A program made the translations under genes and the position numbers. From Isachenkonia alkalipeptolytica (GTDB lineage Bacteria > Bacillota > Clostridia > Peptostreptococcales > T1SED10-28): DNA of 64,000 nucleotides. The notes under the pieces were generated by a model. The model did no database searches. It saw only the letters and a list, made by a program, of their open reading frames with translations, and was not told the DNA's origin. Below are positions 34,934 to 43,850 of the stretch, one piece after another; the first letter of the stretch is position 1, and each line of letters starts with the position of its first letter. The DNA is taken from positions 144,192-208,191 of the forward strand of contig NZ_SUMG01000004.1 in NCBI RefSeq assembly GCF_009910325.1. The letters run 5' to 3'.

Positions 34934-35809
34934 TTATTCGTAATGGGGGTTTACATGAATCAAAACATCCTTGACTTCCTCATTATGGGAAAGAATATTC
35001 TGCTTGGTTCGGGCAGAGATGGCATGTCCCTGTTCTACGGAAATATGGGGAGATACATTGATCTTCATATCCACTAAAAGCATGGAACCATAACGGCGTA
35101 CCTTTACTTCGGAAACAGCCAGCACTCCTTCATCGGTCTTAGCCGCTTCGGTAATATTATTTAATACTTCCGGAGGAGGAGCAGAGTCCATCAAATCATG
35201 AATAGCGTCGATATAAATCGAAATGGCGGTTTTTAGTATCAACATAGCCACAACGATTCCGGCTAAAGGATCCATAAAAGGAAATCCCAAAACCGCTCCC
35301 GTAATTCCAATCAGCGCTGCAATGGAAGAAATGGCATCGGAACGTTGATGCCAAGCATCGGCAATCAACGCAGCGTTTCGATACTTGCGGCCTACACGGA
35401 TGGTATACTGGTAGAGTCCTTCTTTGATTCCGATGGATATCAGGGCCACAACAATAGCTGAAACACCGGGGATGCCGATTTCATCAGCCAGCAGTATTTG
35501 AAAAGCTTCATATCCGATGAATACTGCGGTGATCATTAAAATAATTGCAATGATTTTCGAGACAATGGATTCTGCCTTATGATGGCCGTAGGGATGGGAC
35601 TGGTCCGGAGGTAAATGGGCTATTTTCACTCCTTTAATAACAATAAGGGTTCCGATGAAATCCGAGGCAGAGTGTACCGCATCCGCCATTAAGGCTGCAC
35701 TGCCGGCGATGTATCCGATGAATCCTTTTAGAAAGGTTAGTAAAATATTTCCCATTAAACCTAAGTAAGAGGCTTTTCGGGAGGCTTTATAACGAACTTC
35801 TTCTCGCAA
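34934..35809 (-). CDS. Cation diffusion facilitator (CDF) transporter
   Basis: The 291-residue protein has about six helices and the paired metal sites of the CDF family: ALMADAVHSASDF (helix 2, HxxxD) and LIADAWHQRSDAIS (helix 5, HxxxD). A C-terminal cytoplasmic domain follows with two late His residues (VLIHVNPHYE). It exports divalent cations (Zn, Mn, Fe or Co) in exchange for protons; the exact metal cannot be told from sequence by eye. Confidence 0.9.
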   Translation of the reverse strand: MREEVRYKASRKASYLGLMGNILLTFLKGFIGYIAGSAALMADAVHSASDFIGTLIVIKGVKIAHLPPDQSHPYGHHKAESIVSKIIAIILMITAVFIGYEAFQILLADEIGIPGVSAIVVALISIGIKEGLYQYTIRVGRKYRNAALIADAWHQRSDAISSIAALIGITGAVLGFPFMDPLAGIVVAMLILKTAISIYIDAIHDLMDSAPPPEVLNNITEAAKTDEGVLAVSEVKVRRYGSMLLVDMKINVSPHISVEQGHAISARTKQNILSHNEEVKDVLIHVNPHYE

Positions 35810-35978
35810 AACGTCACCTCATTTTCCGATAGCTTGGATTTTAAAATATCTTGCATCACAAAGTTTAAGCAAACTAATTAAGTTGTATATTGTGTTTTAA
35901 TAGCAGGATGTAATGAAAGCCACAAGCTTCAAATGTATATTATATAACCGGGATTTTCCCTTTAAAACAGGAATAATG

Positions 35979-36010
35979 AAAAAAAACCTCTAGTTAAGTT
36001 CTAGGAGGTT
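35979..36010 (-). terminator. Terminator of tRNA-Leu(CAA)
   Basis: On the minus strand, AACCTCCTAG pairs with CTAGAGGTT around a seven-base loop, followed by an eight-base T-run. Confidence 0.8.
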
Positions 36011-36038
36011 GTAAAACAAAAAAACTATAGATATTTTA

Positions 36039-36125
36039 TGGTGCCGCGGAAGGGACTTGAACCCTTACGATGATAACATCGGCAGATTTTGAGTCTGCTG
36101 CGTCTGCCTATTCCGCCACCGCGGC
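36039..36125 (-). tRNA. tRNA-Leu (anticodon CAA)
   Basis: Read on the minus strand, the 87-base gene has a 7-bp acceptor stem (GCCGCGG/CCGCGGC), an anticodon stem GCAGA/TCTGC enclosing CTCAAAA with anticodon CAA, a long variable arm as expected for leucine, a T-loop GTTCAAG and an encoded CCA. It decodes UUG. It stands alone behind its own promoter. Confidence 0.97.
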
Positions 36126-36139
36126 TGAAATCTAAAAAA

Positions 36140-36168
36140 ATGATAACATGATCCCGGGGCAATGTCAA
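36140..36168 (-). promoter_or_regulatory. Promoter of tRNA-Leu(CAA)
   Basis: On the minus strand, TTGACA (36168–36163), 17-bp spacer and TATCAT (36145–36140), ending 15 bp before the tRNA 5' end. Confidence 0.85.
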
Positions 36169-36283
36169 ATAAATTCTCATTTCTACGGAGGGGAAATTTG
36201 TGATAATATAGATCAGAGAGCACGGGAACAAATTCAATCAAAATGAAGTCTAAATAGTATAGATCTTCGGAAAGGAGTTGCCA

Positions 36284-36862
36284 TTGAACATTGAAGAGGC
36301 CAGACTTATCAAACAGTCCCAGCAAGGAGATATGAATAGTTTTGAAAAATTGATCCTCCGCTATCAGGATCAGGCCTATCGAACGGCCTATGGAATGCTT
36401 GGAAATGCCGAAGATGCTAAGGATGCAACCCAAGAATCCTTTATTAAGATGTACAAATCCCTGAATAAATTTAAACTCCAAAGCAGCTTTTCCACTTGGA
36501 TGTATCGAATTGTGCACAACACCTGTCTGGATATACTACGAAAAAGGAAAAGACGGGAGGAAGTCCCTATGGAGACGAAAAACAGTTCCGAAAGTGAAGG
36601 GTATGAAATCCCCTTGAAAGATACAGGGGATGGTCCGGAGGAACTACTGGAGTATCAATTTGTCAAGGGGGAAGTGGAAAAAGGAATCTTGGAACTTCCC
36701 GTAGAGTATCAGGGAGTTATTGTTTTACGGGATATTGAAGGGCTGTCCTACGAAAAAATTGCAGAAGTACTGGATATTTCCCAGGGAACCGTAAAGTCCC
36801 GATTAAATAGAGGAAGAAAGCAATTACGAAATAATTTAAGCGACCTTCTACAGAACGACTAG
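36284..36862 (+). CDS. ECF-type RNA polymerase sigma factor
   Basis: The 192-residue protein has sigma region 2 (RYQDQAYRTAYGMLGNAEDAKDATQESF and FSTWMYRIVHNTCLDILRKRK) and region 4 (YEKIAEVLDISQGTVKSRLNRGRKQL). It should direct RNA polymerase to a small regulon, held in check by the anti-sigma factor encoded 15 bp downstream. The TTG at 36284 was chosen because AAAGGAG lies six bases upstream; a TTG at 36278 abuts the ribosome binding site. Confidence 0.94.
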   Translation: MNIEEARLIKQSQQGDMNSFEKLILRYQDQAYRTAYGMLGNAEDAKDATQESFIKMYKSLNKFKLQSSFSTWMYRIVHNTCLDILRKRKRREEVPMETKNSSESEGYEIPLKDTGDGPEELLEYQFVKGEVEKGILELPVEYQGVIVLRDIEGLSYEKIAEVLDISQGTVKSRLNRGRKQLRNNLSDLLQND

Positions 36863-36877
36863 AAAGGAGGAGGAACC

Positions 36878-37564
36878 ATGAACTGTAAAGAATTCGAAAA
36901 CAGTATATCCTTATATATTGATGAAAAATTAAATGATGATGAAAAAACCGCCTTTCTAGCTCATAAAGACCATTGCAGCCACTGTGACAGAGCCCTGGAA
37001 AACACTGAGAAAATGGTGGGTAGTCTTCAGGAATTAAAAGACTTGAAGGCACCGGAAGGCCTGAGCAAAAGTATCATGGCTACCTTGGAGCAGGAAGAGG
37101 AGAACAACCCGCGGGAGGACGTTGATCAATACTTGGAGGAAAGTTCAGGAAGAAATCATAAGAAATGGTTTATAAAACAGTTGCCCTGGATGAAAAAAAT
37201 TTCTTTGGCCGCAGTAATGGTATTGATAATTACCTCTGCAGTAATTCTTACGACAGACCGGTTTCCGGCTCCGAGAGAGGATGAGATGACAGTGATGGAA
37301 AGTGCTGACGACGACGCAGGGATTACCTCGATGGACGAGGAAGAAAGTATTTCTCCAGAGGAGGCAGCTCCTGAGGAAGCGGTGGAGGAAGAACCCCCGG
37401 CGGCAATGGAGGAAACGGTAGAACCGGAAGAAAGAGATGGGGATACTTCCGAAACCTTTGGAAGGGACACCTTTGGGATGGAATACGGGAAATGGATCGT
37501 GATATTACTGGGAATCGGGGTAATAAGCGTAATAGGGGTTCTTCGAAAGGATCGAAAAAAGTGA
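36878..37564 (+). CDS. Zinc-binding membrane anti-sigma factor
   Basis: Residues 1–50 form a zinc-finger anti-sigma domain with the HxxxCxxC motif as HKDHCSHC, plus an N-terminal Cys (MNCKEF). A membrane helix follows at about 105–123, then an acidic, Pro/Glu/Ala-rich segment of about 80 residues and a second helix near the C terminus (WIVILLGIGVISVIGVL) ending in RKDRKK. The acidic loop is predicted to be outside. Two helices rather than one are unusual for a ZAS protein. It should bind the sigma factor encoded directly upstream. Ribosome binding site AAAGGAGGAGG. Confidence 0.9.
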   Translation: MNCKEFENSISLYIDEKLNDDEKTAFLAHKDHCSHCDRALENTEKMVGSLQELKDLKAPEGLSKSIMATLEQEEENNPREDVDQYLEESSGRNHKKWFIKQLPWMKKISLAAVMVLIITSAVILTTDRFPAPREDEMTVMESADDDAGITSMDEEESISPEEAAPEEAVEEEPPAAMEETVEPEERDGDTSETFGRDTFGMEYGKWIVILLGIGVISVIGVLRKDRKK

Positions 37565-37644
37565 TCTATAGAATTGAATTTCAAGAAATCGACCAAGGGA
37601 TTATGAGAGATAAAATATAATAGACGAGAGAGAGGCGAGGAGAT

Positions 37645-40407
37645 TTGAGCAAGGATACAAACCAGAGTCCGGTGGACAATGAAAATAAAAAAATGATCAT
37701 CATTGATGGAAACAGTCTGTTAAATCGAGCGTTCTATGCACTGCCCCCTTTAAAAACCAAGGATGGTAGACACACCAATGCCATTTACGGTTTTTTAACC
37801 ATGACTTTTCGGATGTTGGAAGAACACGATCCAAGCTACTTGGCGGTTGCCTTTGACCTGAAAAAACCCACATTCCGTCATAAGGAGTATAAGGATTATA
37901 AGGCGGGGCGAAAAAAAATGCCGCCGGAGTTACGACAGCAAATTGAACCCTTAAAAGACATTTTGGATGCACTGAATGTGTACCGCATAGAAATTGAAGG
38001 CTTTGAAGCTGACGATATCATCGGTACCGTGGTAACCCAGGGAGAGGAACAGGGGATTGAAACCTTAGTGGTTACCGGGGATAAGGATGCTCTGCAACTG
38101 GCATCACAGACAACGAAAATTGTCTTTACCAAACGGGGAATATCCAACATAGAAATTTACGACGCCGACAAAGTAAAGGAGGAAACCGGGGTTAGTCCCA
38201 AAACCTTTATAGATTTGAAGGGGCTTATGGGGGACAGTTCCGATAATATCCCGGGGATCCCCGGGGTAGGAGAAAAAACCGCTCTAAAACTGCTACAGGA
38301 ATTCGGATCCGTGGAGAACCTCATCGCGAATATGGATCAAATATCCGGGGAGAAACTGCGGGAAAAAGTGGAAAAAAACCAGGAAAAAGCGGTGCTCAGT
38401 AAGCGCCTGGCTACCATCGTTCGAACCATGCCGATGGATATTGACTTTTCTAAGCTGAAAAGAAGAAAAATTCATCGGGAAGAGGCAGTAGCAGCCTTTA
38501 AGGACTACGAGTTTCACAGTTTGATGAAAAAAATCCGTGAAGATGAGGACTCTGCCGGGGAAGAGGACGGGATCAAGGCCTTGAAAGAAGTCTCGAATAC
38601 CTCCCGGGACCTCTGGGTTCTTCAGGTGAAGGAGGACAAGAATTTTAAGCAGTTACAAAAGGGGATCAATGAGTACTTGAAAACCTCGAAGGAGTTGGGG
38701 ATTTTCTCCTTTACAAAGGGAGAAGCTTTAACCAAGGATGACATTTTAGCCCTGAGCATGGTAACTAAGGAGAACAAACTATATGTTATAGATTTGCAGG
38801 CCTTGGATTCAGAGCTGAAAGAAGCTTTCTGGCAATGGTTTAGGGATCTTACAAACAAGGAGGATGTAGGGTTTGTCGCTCACAATATGAAAAAGGAAAT
38901 CCTTCATTTGAAGAATCATAGCATTAACCTAAACTATGTGGTCTTTGACACAATGATTGCCGAATACTTAATAAATCCCAACAAATCCGGATATGATCTG
39001 GAAGATCTGGTTTTGGAATACACGGGGGCCAATATTAAAAGCAAAGAAACCTTTTTAGGTAAGGGCAAAAAACAAGTTTCTTTTACAGACTTAGAGGAAT
39101 CGGAGTTTGTCTCCTATTTAACCGACCGAGTGCAGTATCTGTTTTCACTTAAGGAATTAATGGAAGAAAAAATAGAGGAATATGACCTTAAGGAGCTTCA
39201 GGAAACGGTGGAAGTGCCGTTGATTGAAGTGCTGGCAGGTATGGAATATCAAGGGATCCTGGCGGATCGGGAACTGCTGTTGGAACTGCAGGAGAAGTAT
39301 GAAGAAAAGATAGACAAGTTAACAAAAACCATTTATAATTTAGCAGGGGAGTCTTTTAACATCAACTCTCCCAAACAACTGGGAAATATTTTGTTTGATA
39401 AGCTGGACCTGCCCCCGATCAAAAAGACGAAAACCGGCTATTCCACCAATGTGGAAGTGTTGGAAAAACTTAAGGATAAACATGAAATTATTGAGAAAAT
39501 TTTAGAATACCGTCAGATCACGAAGCTGAAAAACACCTATATCGACGGATTATTAAAAATCATTAATCCCAGTACAAAGCGGATCCATTCCCACTTTATG
39601 CAAACCGTGGCCTCCACAGGAAGGATTTCCAGTACAGAGCCAAACCTTCAAAACATCCCCATCCGTTTGGAAATGGGAAGACAACTTCGGAAAGTTTTTG
39701 TGGCCAAGGAGGGCGCTTCCTTTATTGCTGCGGACTACTCTCAAATCGAACTTCGGGTACTGGCCCATATGTCCGGGGATGAAAACCTGATTAACGCCTT
39801 TTTGCGGGACGAGGATATCCATACCCGTACGGCGGCGGAAATCTTCGATGTGGATTTTAATGAAGTCACCTCTCAGATGCGAAGCAACGCTAAGGCGGTA
39901 AATTTCGGAATTGTCTACGGGATCAGTGATTACGGCTTGTCGGAAAACCTGGGAATCTCCAGAAAAAAAGCGCAGAAGTATATTGATAATTATTTTAAGA
40001 AATACCCTAAGGTAAAAAGCTATATGGACAGTACGGTGGCCTTTGCAAAGGAAAAGGGTTATGTTACCACTTTACTGAATCGCCGCCGGTACTTGCCGGA
40101 TATTCACGCAAGGAATTTTAATCTTCGCTCCTTTGCGGAACGTACAGCCATGAATACACCGATACAGGGGAGCGCCGCAGATATTATTAAAATTGCAATG
40201 ATACAGGTATACAAAAAGCTGGAAGAACAGAACATGGAAGCGAACCTGCTGCTTCAGGTTCATGATGAGCTGATTGTTGAAGCACCAGAAAAGGAAGTCG
40301 ATCAGGTAAAAGAGATCATACGCAGTTCCATGGAAGAAGCCATGGAATTAAAAGTGCATTTAAAGATCGATATGTCCCAAGGGAAAAGCTGGTACGACCT
40401 AAAATAG
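37645..40407 (+). CDS. polA: DNA polymerase I
   Basis: The 920-residue protein has the 5'-3' exonuclease domain (about 16–290: MIIIDGNSLLNRAFY, EADDIIGT, GDKDALQL), a 3'-5' exonuclease-like domain (about 310–490) and the family A polymerase domain (about 500–920: ASTGRISSTEPNLQNIP, ADYSQIELRVLAHMSGD, LLQVHDELIVEAP). The DxE of the exonuclease-like domain is replaced by FSFTKGEAL, so proofreading is probably lost, as in Bacillus PolA. TTG start with GCGAGGAG upstream; the start of homology is an internal ATG 16 codons later. Confidence 0.95.
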   Translation: MSKDTNQSPVDNENKKMIIIDGNSLLNRAFYALPPLKTKDGRHTNAIYGFLTMTFRMLEEHDPSYLAVAFDLKKPTFRHKEYKDYKAGRKKMPPELRQQIEPLKDILDALNVYRIEIEGFEADDIIGTVVTQGEEQGIETLVVTGDKDALQLASQTTKIVFTKRGISNIEIYDADKVKEETGVSPKTFIDLKGLMGDSSDNIPGIPGVGEKTALKLLQEFGSVENLIANMDQISGEKLREKVEKNQEKAVLSKRLATIVRTMPMDIDFSKLKRRKIHREEAVAAFKDYEFHSLMKKIREDEDSAGEEDGIKALKEVSNTSRDLWVLQVKEDKNFKQLQKGINEYLKTSKELGIFSFTKGEALTKDDILALSMVTKENKLYVIDLQALDSELKEAFWQWFRDLTNKEDVGFVAHNMKKEILHLKNHSINLNYVVFDTMIAEYLINPNKSGYDLEDLVLEYTGANIKSKETFLGKGKKQVSFTDLEESEFVSYLTDRVQYLFSLKELMEEKIEEYDLKELQETVEVPLIEVLAGMEYQGILADRELLLELQEKYEEKIDKLTKTIYNLAGESFNINSPKQLGNILFDKLDLPPIKKTKTGYSTNVEVLEKLKDKHEIIEKILEYRQITKLKNTYIDGLLKIINPSTKRIHSHFMQTVASTGRISSTEPNLQNIPIRLEMGRQLRKVFVAKEGASFIAADYSQIELRVLAHMSGDENLINAFLRDEDIHTRTAAEIFDVDFNEVTSQMRSNAKAVNFGIVYGISDYGLSENLGISRKKAQKYIDNYFKKYPKVKSYMDSTVAFAKEKGYVTTLLNRRRYLPDIHARNFNLRSFAERTAMNTPIQGSAADIIKIAMIQVYKKLEEQNMEANLLLQVHDELIVEAPEKEVDQVKEIIRSSMEEAMELKVHLKIDMSQGKSWYDLK

Positions 40408-40422
40408 AAAACAGGTGATGAA

Positions 40423-41034
40423 ATGTTCAAAACCATAGGATTAACCGGCAGTATTGCCACGGGGAAAAGCACGGCATCTAAATTTCTTCAGGAACTGGGT
40501 TGTACCGTTATTGACGGGGATGTGATTGCCCGGGAAGTGGTGGAGGATCGCCGGGTACTGAAAACAATTGAAGAGGCCTTCGGAAATGAGGTTCTGGACG
40601 GGGAGGGGAAACTTCGTCGGAAAAAACTGGGAGAACAGGTTTTTAATAATGAGGATGCTCTAAAAAAGCTCAATGAAATAACCCATCCCGCCATTCGAAG
40701 TCGGATCAAGGACCGTCTGAAAGCCTTAAGAACTGTAGCGGGAGAAAACAAAAATCTCCACTGTGTAGCTATTGATGGGGCACTGTTGATTGAAATGAAC
40801 CTTCACCGATGGGTGGATGAGGTATGGGTGGTTGCTCTTCCGGAAAAAGAGCAGATAGCACGCTTAATGGCCAGAGACGGAATAAGCGAATCCGATGCGA
40901 GAAAAAGAATCGAGGCACAAATGTCCACGGAGGAAAAAATCAAGTATGCGGATGTGGTTTTGGATAACACCGGAGATCCGAAGTACTTACAAGTGCAGAT
41001 TAAAAATGAAATGGATCGACTGAAGCATCAATAA
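40423..41034 (+). CDS. coaE: Dephospho-CoA kinase
   Basis: The 203-residue P-loop kinase has GLTGSIATGKST (residues 6–17), IDGDVIAREVV and DGALLIEMN. It catalyses the last step of CoA synthesis, ATP + dephospho-CoA to CoA. It lies 15 bp after polA on the same strand, the usual polA–coaE order in Firmicutes (with mutM often between, absent here). Ribosome binding site AGGTGATG is close to the ATG. Confidence 0.95.
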   Translation: MFKTIGLTGSIATGKSTASKFLQELGCTVIDGDVIAREVVEDRRVLKTIEEAFGNEVLDGEGKLRRKKLGEQVFNNEDALKKLNEITHPAIRSRIKDRLKALRTVAGENKNLHCVAIDGALLIEMNLHRWVDEVWVVALPEKEQIARLMARDGISESDARKRIEAQMSTEEKIKYADVVLDNTGDPKYLQVQIKNEMDRLKHQ

Positions 41035-41103
41035 AAGAATATAAACGGAATTCCGATCTATCAGAACATAGAAAATTGGGGTAAAGAATAAGGGGGAGAA
41101 GAA

Positions 41104-42735
41104 TTGAAAAAAAAACTGACAATGATTTTTATGACACTACTACTGATCACATTTCTGACGGCATGCGATGAGGAAGCACCGGAGGAAGAGTCAGAAGAGG
41201 AAGCAACGGAACAGGAAGAAACGGGGGAAGTGGAAGCAGATTACGGAGGAACTTTACGACTGGCGGTACCAGAGGTAGCTCACGGGAATCCGATTTATCA
41301 GAATCCCGAAGAGCTGTATCATATTCAGCAACTGATTTTTGAGAGTCTGGTAACCTTCGATGAGGATCAGTCAGTTATCGGTGAAATCGCCAAGGACTGG
41401 AATTTTTCCGAGGATGGTCAGGTGGTGGAAATAGAGCTTCACTCCGATGTAACCTGGCATGACGGTGAACCCTTAAGGGCGGAGGATATTATCTTTACCG
41501 TGGACATCATTAAAAATGCACCGGAGGAAATGATCAATCATCGGATATACCAAAACAGTATCAAGCATATTTCCTTTATCAGAGAACTGGAGGATGGAAA
41601 GATTAAAATCAGCTTTACCAGACCCTTTAGCAATGCTATGGAAGCCTTAACTTTTCCGGTCCTGCCAAAACACTTGCTGGAAGAAAATCCGGAATTATTA
41701 CAGGGAGAGGACTTTCCATGGATCGGTACCGGTGCCTATATGCTCGATGACCGGGACTCGGAAGGTTTTACCTTGAAGAAGTATGATGAACATAATCGTA
41801 AAGATCCATATATTGAAGAAGTGCATGTTCTTGTGGAAGGGGACTACGAAGAGAGAAAACGACTGTTTGAAGAGGATGAGTTGGATCTTTTCCGAAGTAC
41901 GTACTTAAATCCAGAAAGTCATGACAATGTAGAAGAAGAACAGGTACATGGATTTTCAACCAATCATTTGGAGTACCTCGCCTTTAACTACCAACAGGAT
42001 ACGGTAATATCTCAAAGTGCGGAGTTGCGAGGGATCCTTAACCAGGTAATTAACCGGGAACAGTTGATAGAGGAGATTTACTTTGGATTTGCCACGGAAG
42101 CCACCACTCCTATTCATCCTGAACATTGGCTTTACAGTGAGGACTCTTCTACGGAAGAAGCCTTTGAAAATGAGGAATTTCAAGGGATCATGGAGGATCA
42201 TGGTTATGAAAAAAGTGATGAGAATCTTTGGGTCGATAATAACGGAGACAGTATTACTCTTGAAATCCTAGTGAAGGAAAACCACCCACCGAGAGTAATG
42301 GCGGCGGAAATTCTTAAAGAACAAATGGGACAATTGGGCTTTGAAATAACCTTGGTCGCCGAAGATTCAGCCGGTATTGAGCAGCGTTTGGATGAAGGGG
42401 ATTTTGACCTGTATTTTGGTTCCTGGGACCTGGGATATTTACCGGATCTGTCCTTTGCTTTTCACTCGGATTTTGCAGGACGGACAAATTTTATGAACTA
42501 CAAAAATGAAGAAGTTGATGAAATTCTTGAGGAGGCTTTTAGAGCTCCGGATCAGGAAGAGAAAAAAGCACAGTTCGAGGAGCTGCAAAAAGCTCTAAAG
42601 GAAGAACAACCGATCATCAGCCTATACTTTTTAAAAGATACTTATATTTCTGGGGAGGCTCTTCATGGTGAATTAGCTCCCAGAGCAAGCCATATTTTTG
42701 CAAATCTTGAAAACTGGTTTGTTGAAACGGAGTAA
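41104..42735 (+). CDS. Oligopeptide-type ABC substrate-binding lipoprotein
   Basis: The 543-residue protein has a signal sequence with lipobox FLTAC (Cys at residue 21), then a very acidic linker (about 22–45). The SBP_bac_5 domain follows: LRLAVPEVAHGNPIYQNPEELYHI and WNFSEDGQVVEIELHSDVTWHDGEPLRAEDI, quoted here as two short family landmarks (TWHDGEPLRAEDI; GTGAYMLDD). It should capture peptides or nickel/sugar-like ligands and pass them to a permease. No permease or ATPase genes are adjacent. TTG start with AGGGGGAG upstream. Confidence 0.9.
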   Translation: MKKKLTMIFMTLLLITFLTACDEEAPEEESEEEATEQEETGEVEADYGGTLRLAVPEVAHGNPIYQNPEELYHIQQLIFESLVTFDEDQSVIGEIAKDWNFSEDGQVVEIELHSDVTWHDGEPLRAEDIIFTVDIIKNAPEEMINHRIYQNSIKHISFIRELEDGKIKISFTRPFSNAMEALTFPVLPKHLLEENPELLQGEDFPWIGTGAYMLDDRDSEGFTLKKYDEHNRKDPYIEEVHVLVEGDYEERKRLFEEDELDLFRSTYLNPESHDNVEEEQVHGFSTNHLEYLAFNYQQDTVISQSAELRGILNQVINREQLIEEIYFGFATEATTPIHPEHWLYSEDSSTEEAFENEEFQGIMEDHGYEKSDENLWVDNNGDSITLEILVKENHPPRVMAAEILKEQMGQLGFEITLVAEDSAGIEQRLDEGDFDLYFGSWDLGYLPDLSFAFHSDFAGRTNFMNYKNEEVDEILEEAFRAPDQEEKKAQFEELQKALKEEQPIISLYFLKDTYISGEALHGELAPRASHIFANLENWFVETE

Positions 42736-42762
42736 ATCTTCCGCAGAACTTGCAGCTGGTTG

Positions 42763-42791
42763 TTGACAAGGAGCTCATTTCATTTTATAAT
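42763..42791 (+). promoter_or_regulatory. Consensus promoter of tRNA-Leu(GAG)
   Basis: TTGACA (42763–42768), 17-bp spacer, TATAAT (42786–42791): a perfect sigma-A match ending 17 bp before the tRNA. Confidence 0.92.
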
Positions 42792-42808
42792 AGGATAGTG
42801 TTTGAAAA

Positions 42809-42894
42809 GCGGGGGTGCTGGAATAGGCAGACAGGCATGTTTGAGGGACATGTGCGTTAATCGTGTGTGGGTTCGAACCCCATCCCCCGCACCA
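42809..42894 (+). tRNA. tRNA-Leu (anticodon GAG)
   Basis: The 86-base gene has acceptor stem GCGGGGG/CCCCCGC, anticodon stem CATGT/ACATG enclosing TTGAGGG with anticodon GAG, a long variable arm, T-arm GGGTTCGAACCCC and an encoded CCA. It decodes CUU/CUC. It is a single-gene unit with its own promoter and terminator. Confidence 0.97.
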
Positions 42895-42920
42895 AAGCAT
42901 CATTCAATAATTCAAAAATA

Positions 42921-42964
42921 AAACCTTTAGACATATACCCCAGAGGAGTGTTTAAAGGTTTTTT
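42921..42964 (+). terminator. Terminator of tRNA-Leu(GAG)
   Basis: AAACCTTTAGACA pairs with TGTTTAAAGGTTT (one G·U), followed by T residues, 27 bp after the tRNA. Confidence 0.85.
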
Positions 42965-43010
42965 GCTATAATGCAGTGTTTATAAGTTTTGCCGGGCGAA
43001 GGATTATTGG

Positions 43011-43676
43011 CTAGGTTCGCTGGTCCAGCAAAACTCCGTGTTCCCTGTCGAGATCGAAAGTTTGGTATCCTGAGAGGTTTTTGAGATCCAGTGTAACGGT
43101 TTTGAATAGGTCGGTCAATTTTTGTAACAGATTTGCCTTATGGGTTATCAGAAATCGAAGTTTCTCAGGATGGTAAAAATAATTCGAACGAAAAATCCAG
43201 GGAGAAAATCTGCAGGTGTAATCATCTTCCAGGGTGATTCCCAGAAACCCAAGGAAATGCTGTTCCTGCAGAAGAAACCGGATAATTTCAGGGGAAAGCA
43301 GGATGTTGCTTTCTTCTTCAGCGGTTCGAAGGTTTATCATGGTCTGGTTATATTCTCGGCTAAGGAGTTCAAGGACTTTTATCAGATTATCGAGATGCAT
43401 TTTTTTTTCGGTGCTTATATTTCTAAGAATTTTAGAGAGTTTAGAAAGACGGTTGCTTTGGGTATAATAATTGGTATAGGCTTCTTCAAATCGATGGAGA
43501 TGGTCGTAGAAGGTATCGGAATAATAAAGATAATTCCCGTCGGAGTAAAAAGGATTGTTTTCAGTCTTTCGAACCGGAGACACCCCATCCACGGTAGAAG
43601 CACCACTTACTACGGTTTGACGATGTACATAGAGATTATGGATATGTCTTTTATTAATGGAAGATACTTTACTCAT
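43011..43676 (-). CDS. Unknown 221-aa protein with palindromic leader
   Basis: The 221-residue soluble protein has a basic, Ser/Val-rich N terminus (MSKVSSINKRHIHNLYVHRQ), a Tyr-rich segment around residues 43–70 and a helical middle and C terminus (for example LSKLSKILRNISTEKKMHLDNL). No membrane helix or catalytic motif is seen and no family is recognised. AGGAGG lies seven bases before the ATG, inside one arm of a 36-bp perfect palindrome. It is divergent from the unknown gene at 43851. Confidence 0.7.
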   Translation of the reverse strand: MSKVSSINKRHIHNLYVHRQTVVSGASTVDGVSPVRKTENNPFYSDGNYLYYSDTFYDHLHRFEEAYTNYYTQSNRLSKLSKILRNISTEKKMHLDNLIKVLELLSREYNQTMINLRTAEEESNILLSPEIIRFLLQEQHFLGFLGITLEDDYTCRFSPWIFRSNYFYHPEKLRFLITHKANLLQKLTDLFKTVTLDLKNLSGYQTFDLDREHGVLLDQRT

Positions 43677-43681
43677 GCTAA

Positions 43682-43717
43682 TTCCTCCTTTAAGGGTATA
43701 TACCCTTAAAGGAGGAA
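43682..43717 (-). promoter_or_regulatory. 36-bp perfect palindrome burying a ribosome binding site
   Basis: Each 18-base arm (TTCCTCCTTTAAGGGTAT) is an exact complement of the other, centred between 43699 and 43700. One arm on the minus strand contains AGGAGG for the gene starting at 43676, so in the mRNA the ribosome binding site would lie in the stem. It could be a translational switch, an operator for a dimeric regulator, or both. Confidence 0.8.
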
Positions 43718-43850
43718 CCTTAAATATTTAATTGATAAGGGCAATAAAATTTTCAACAAACAGGAAACCCCTTGAAGTAAAAGTATGGAACTTTTACTTA
43801 TTTAAAATTTACATGATTATAGTAGGAAGATCATAGAGAGGAGAATCATT

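Noticed and set aside
43140..43709. 189-codon plus-strand open frame opposite the unknown gene at 43011–43676
   Set aside because: The minus-strand frame has the better ribosome binding site and a more protein-like composition; the plus-strand frame has none. Because the minus-strand protein is itself unrecognised, this choice is less certain than the others.
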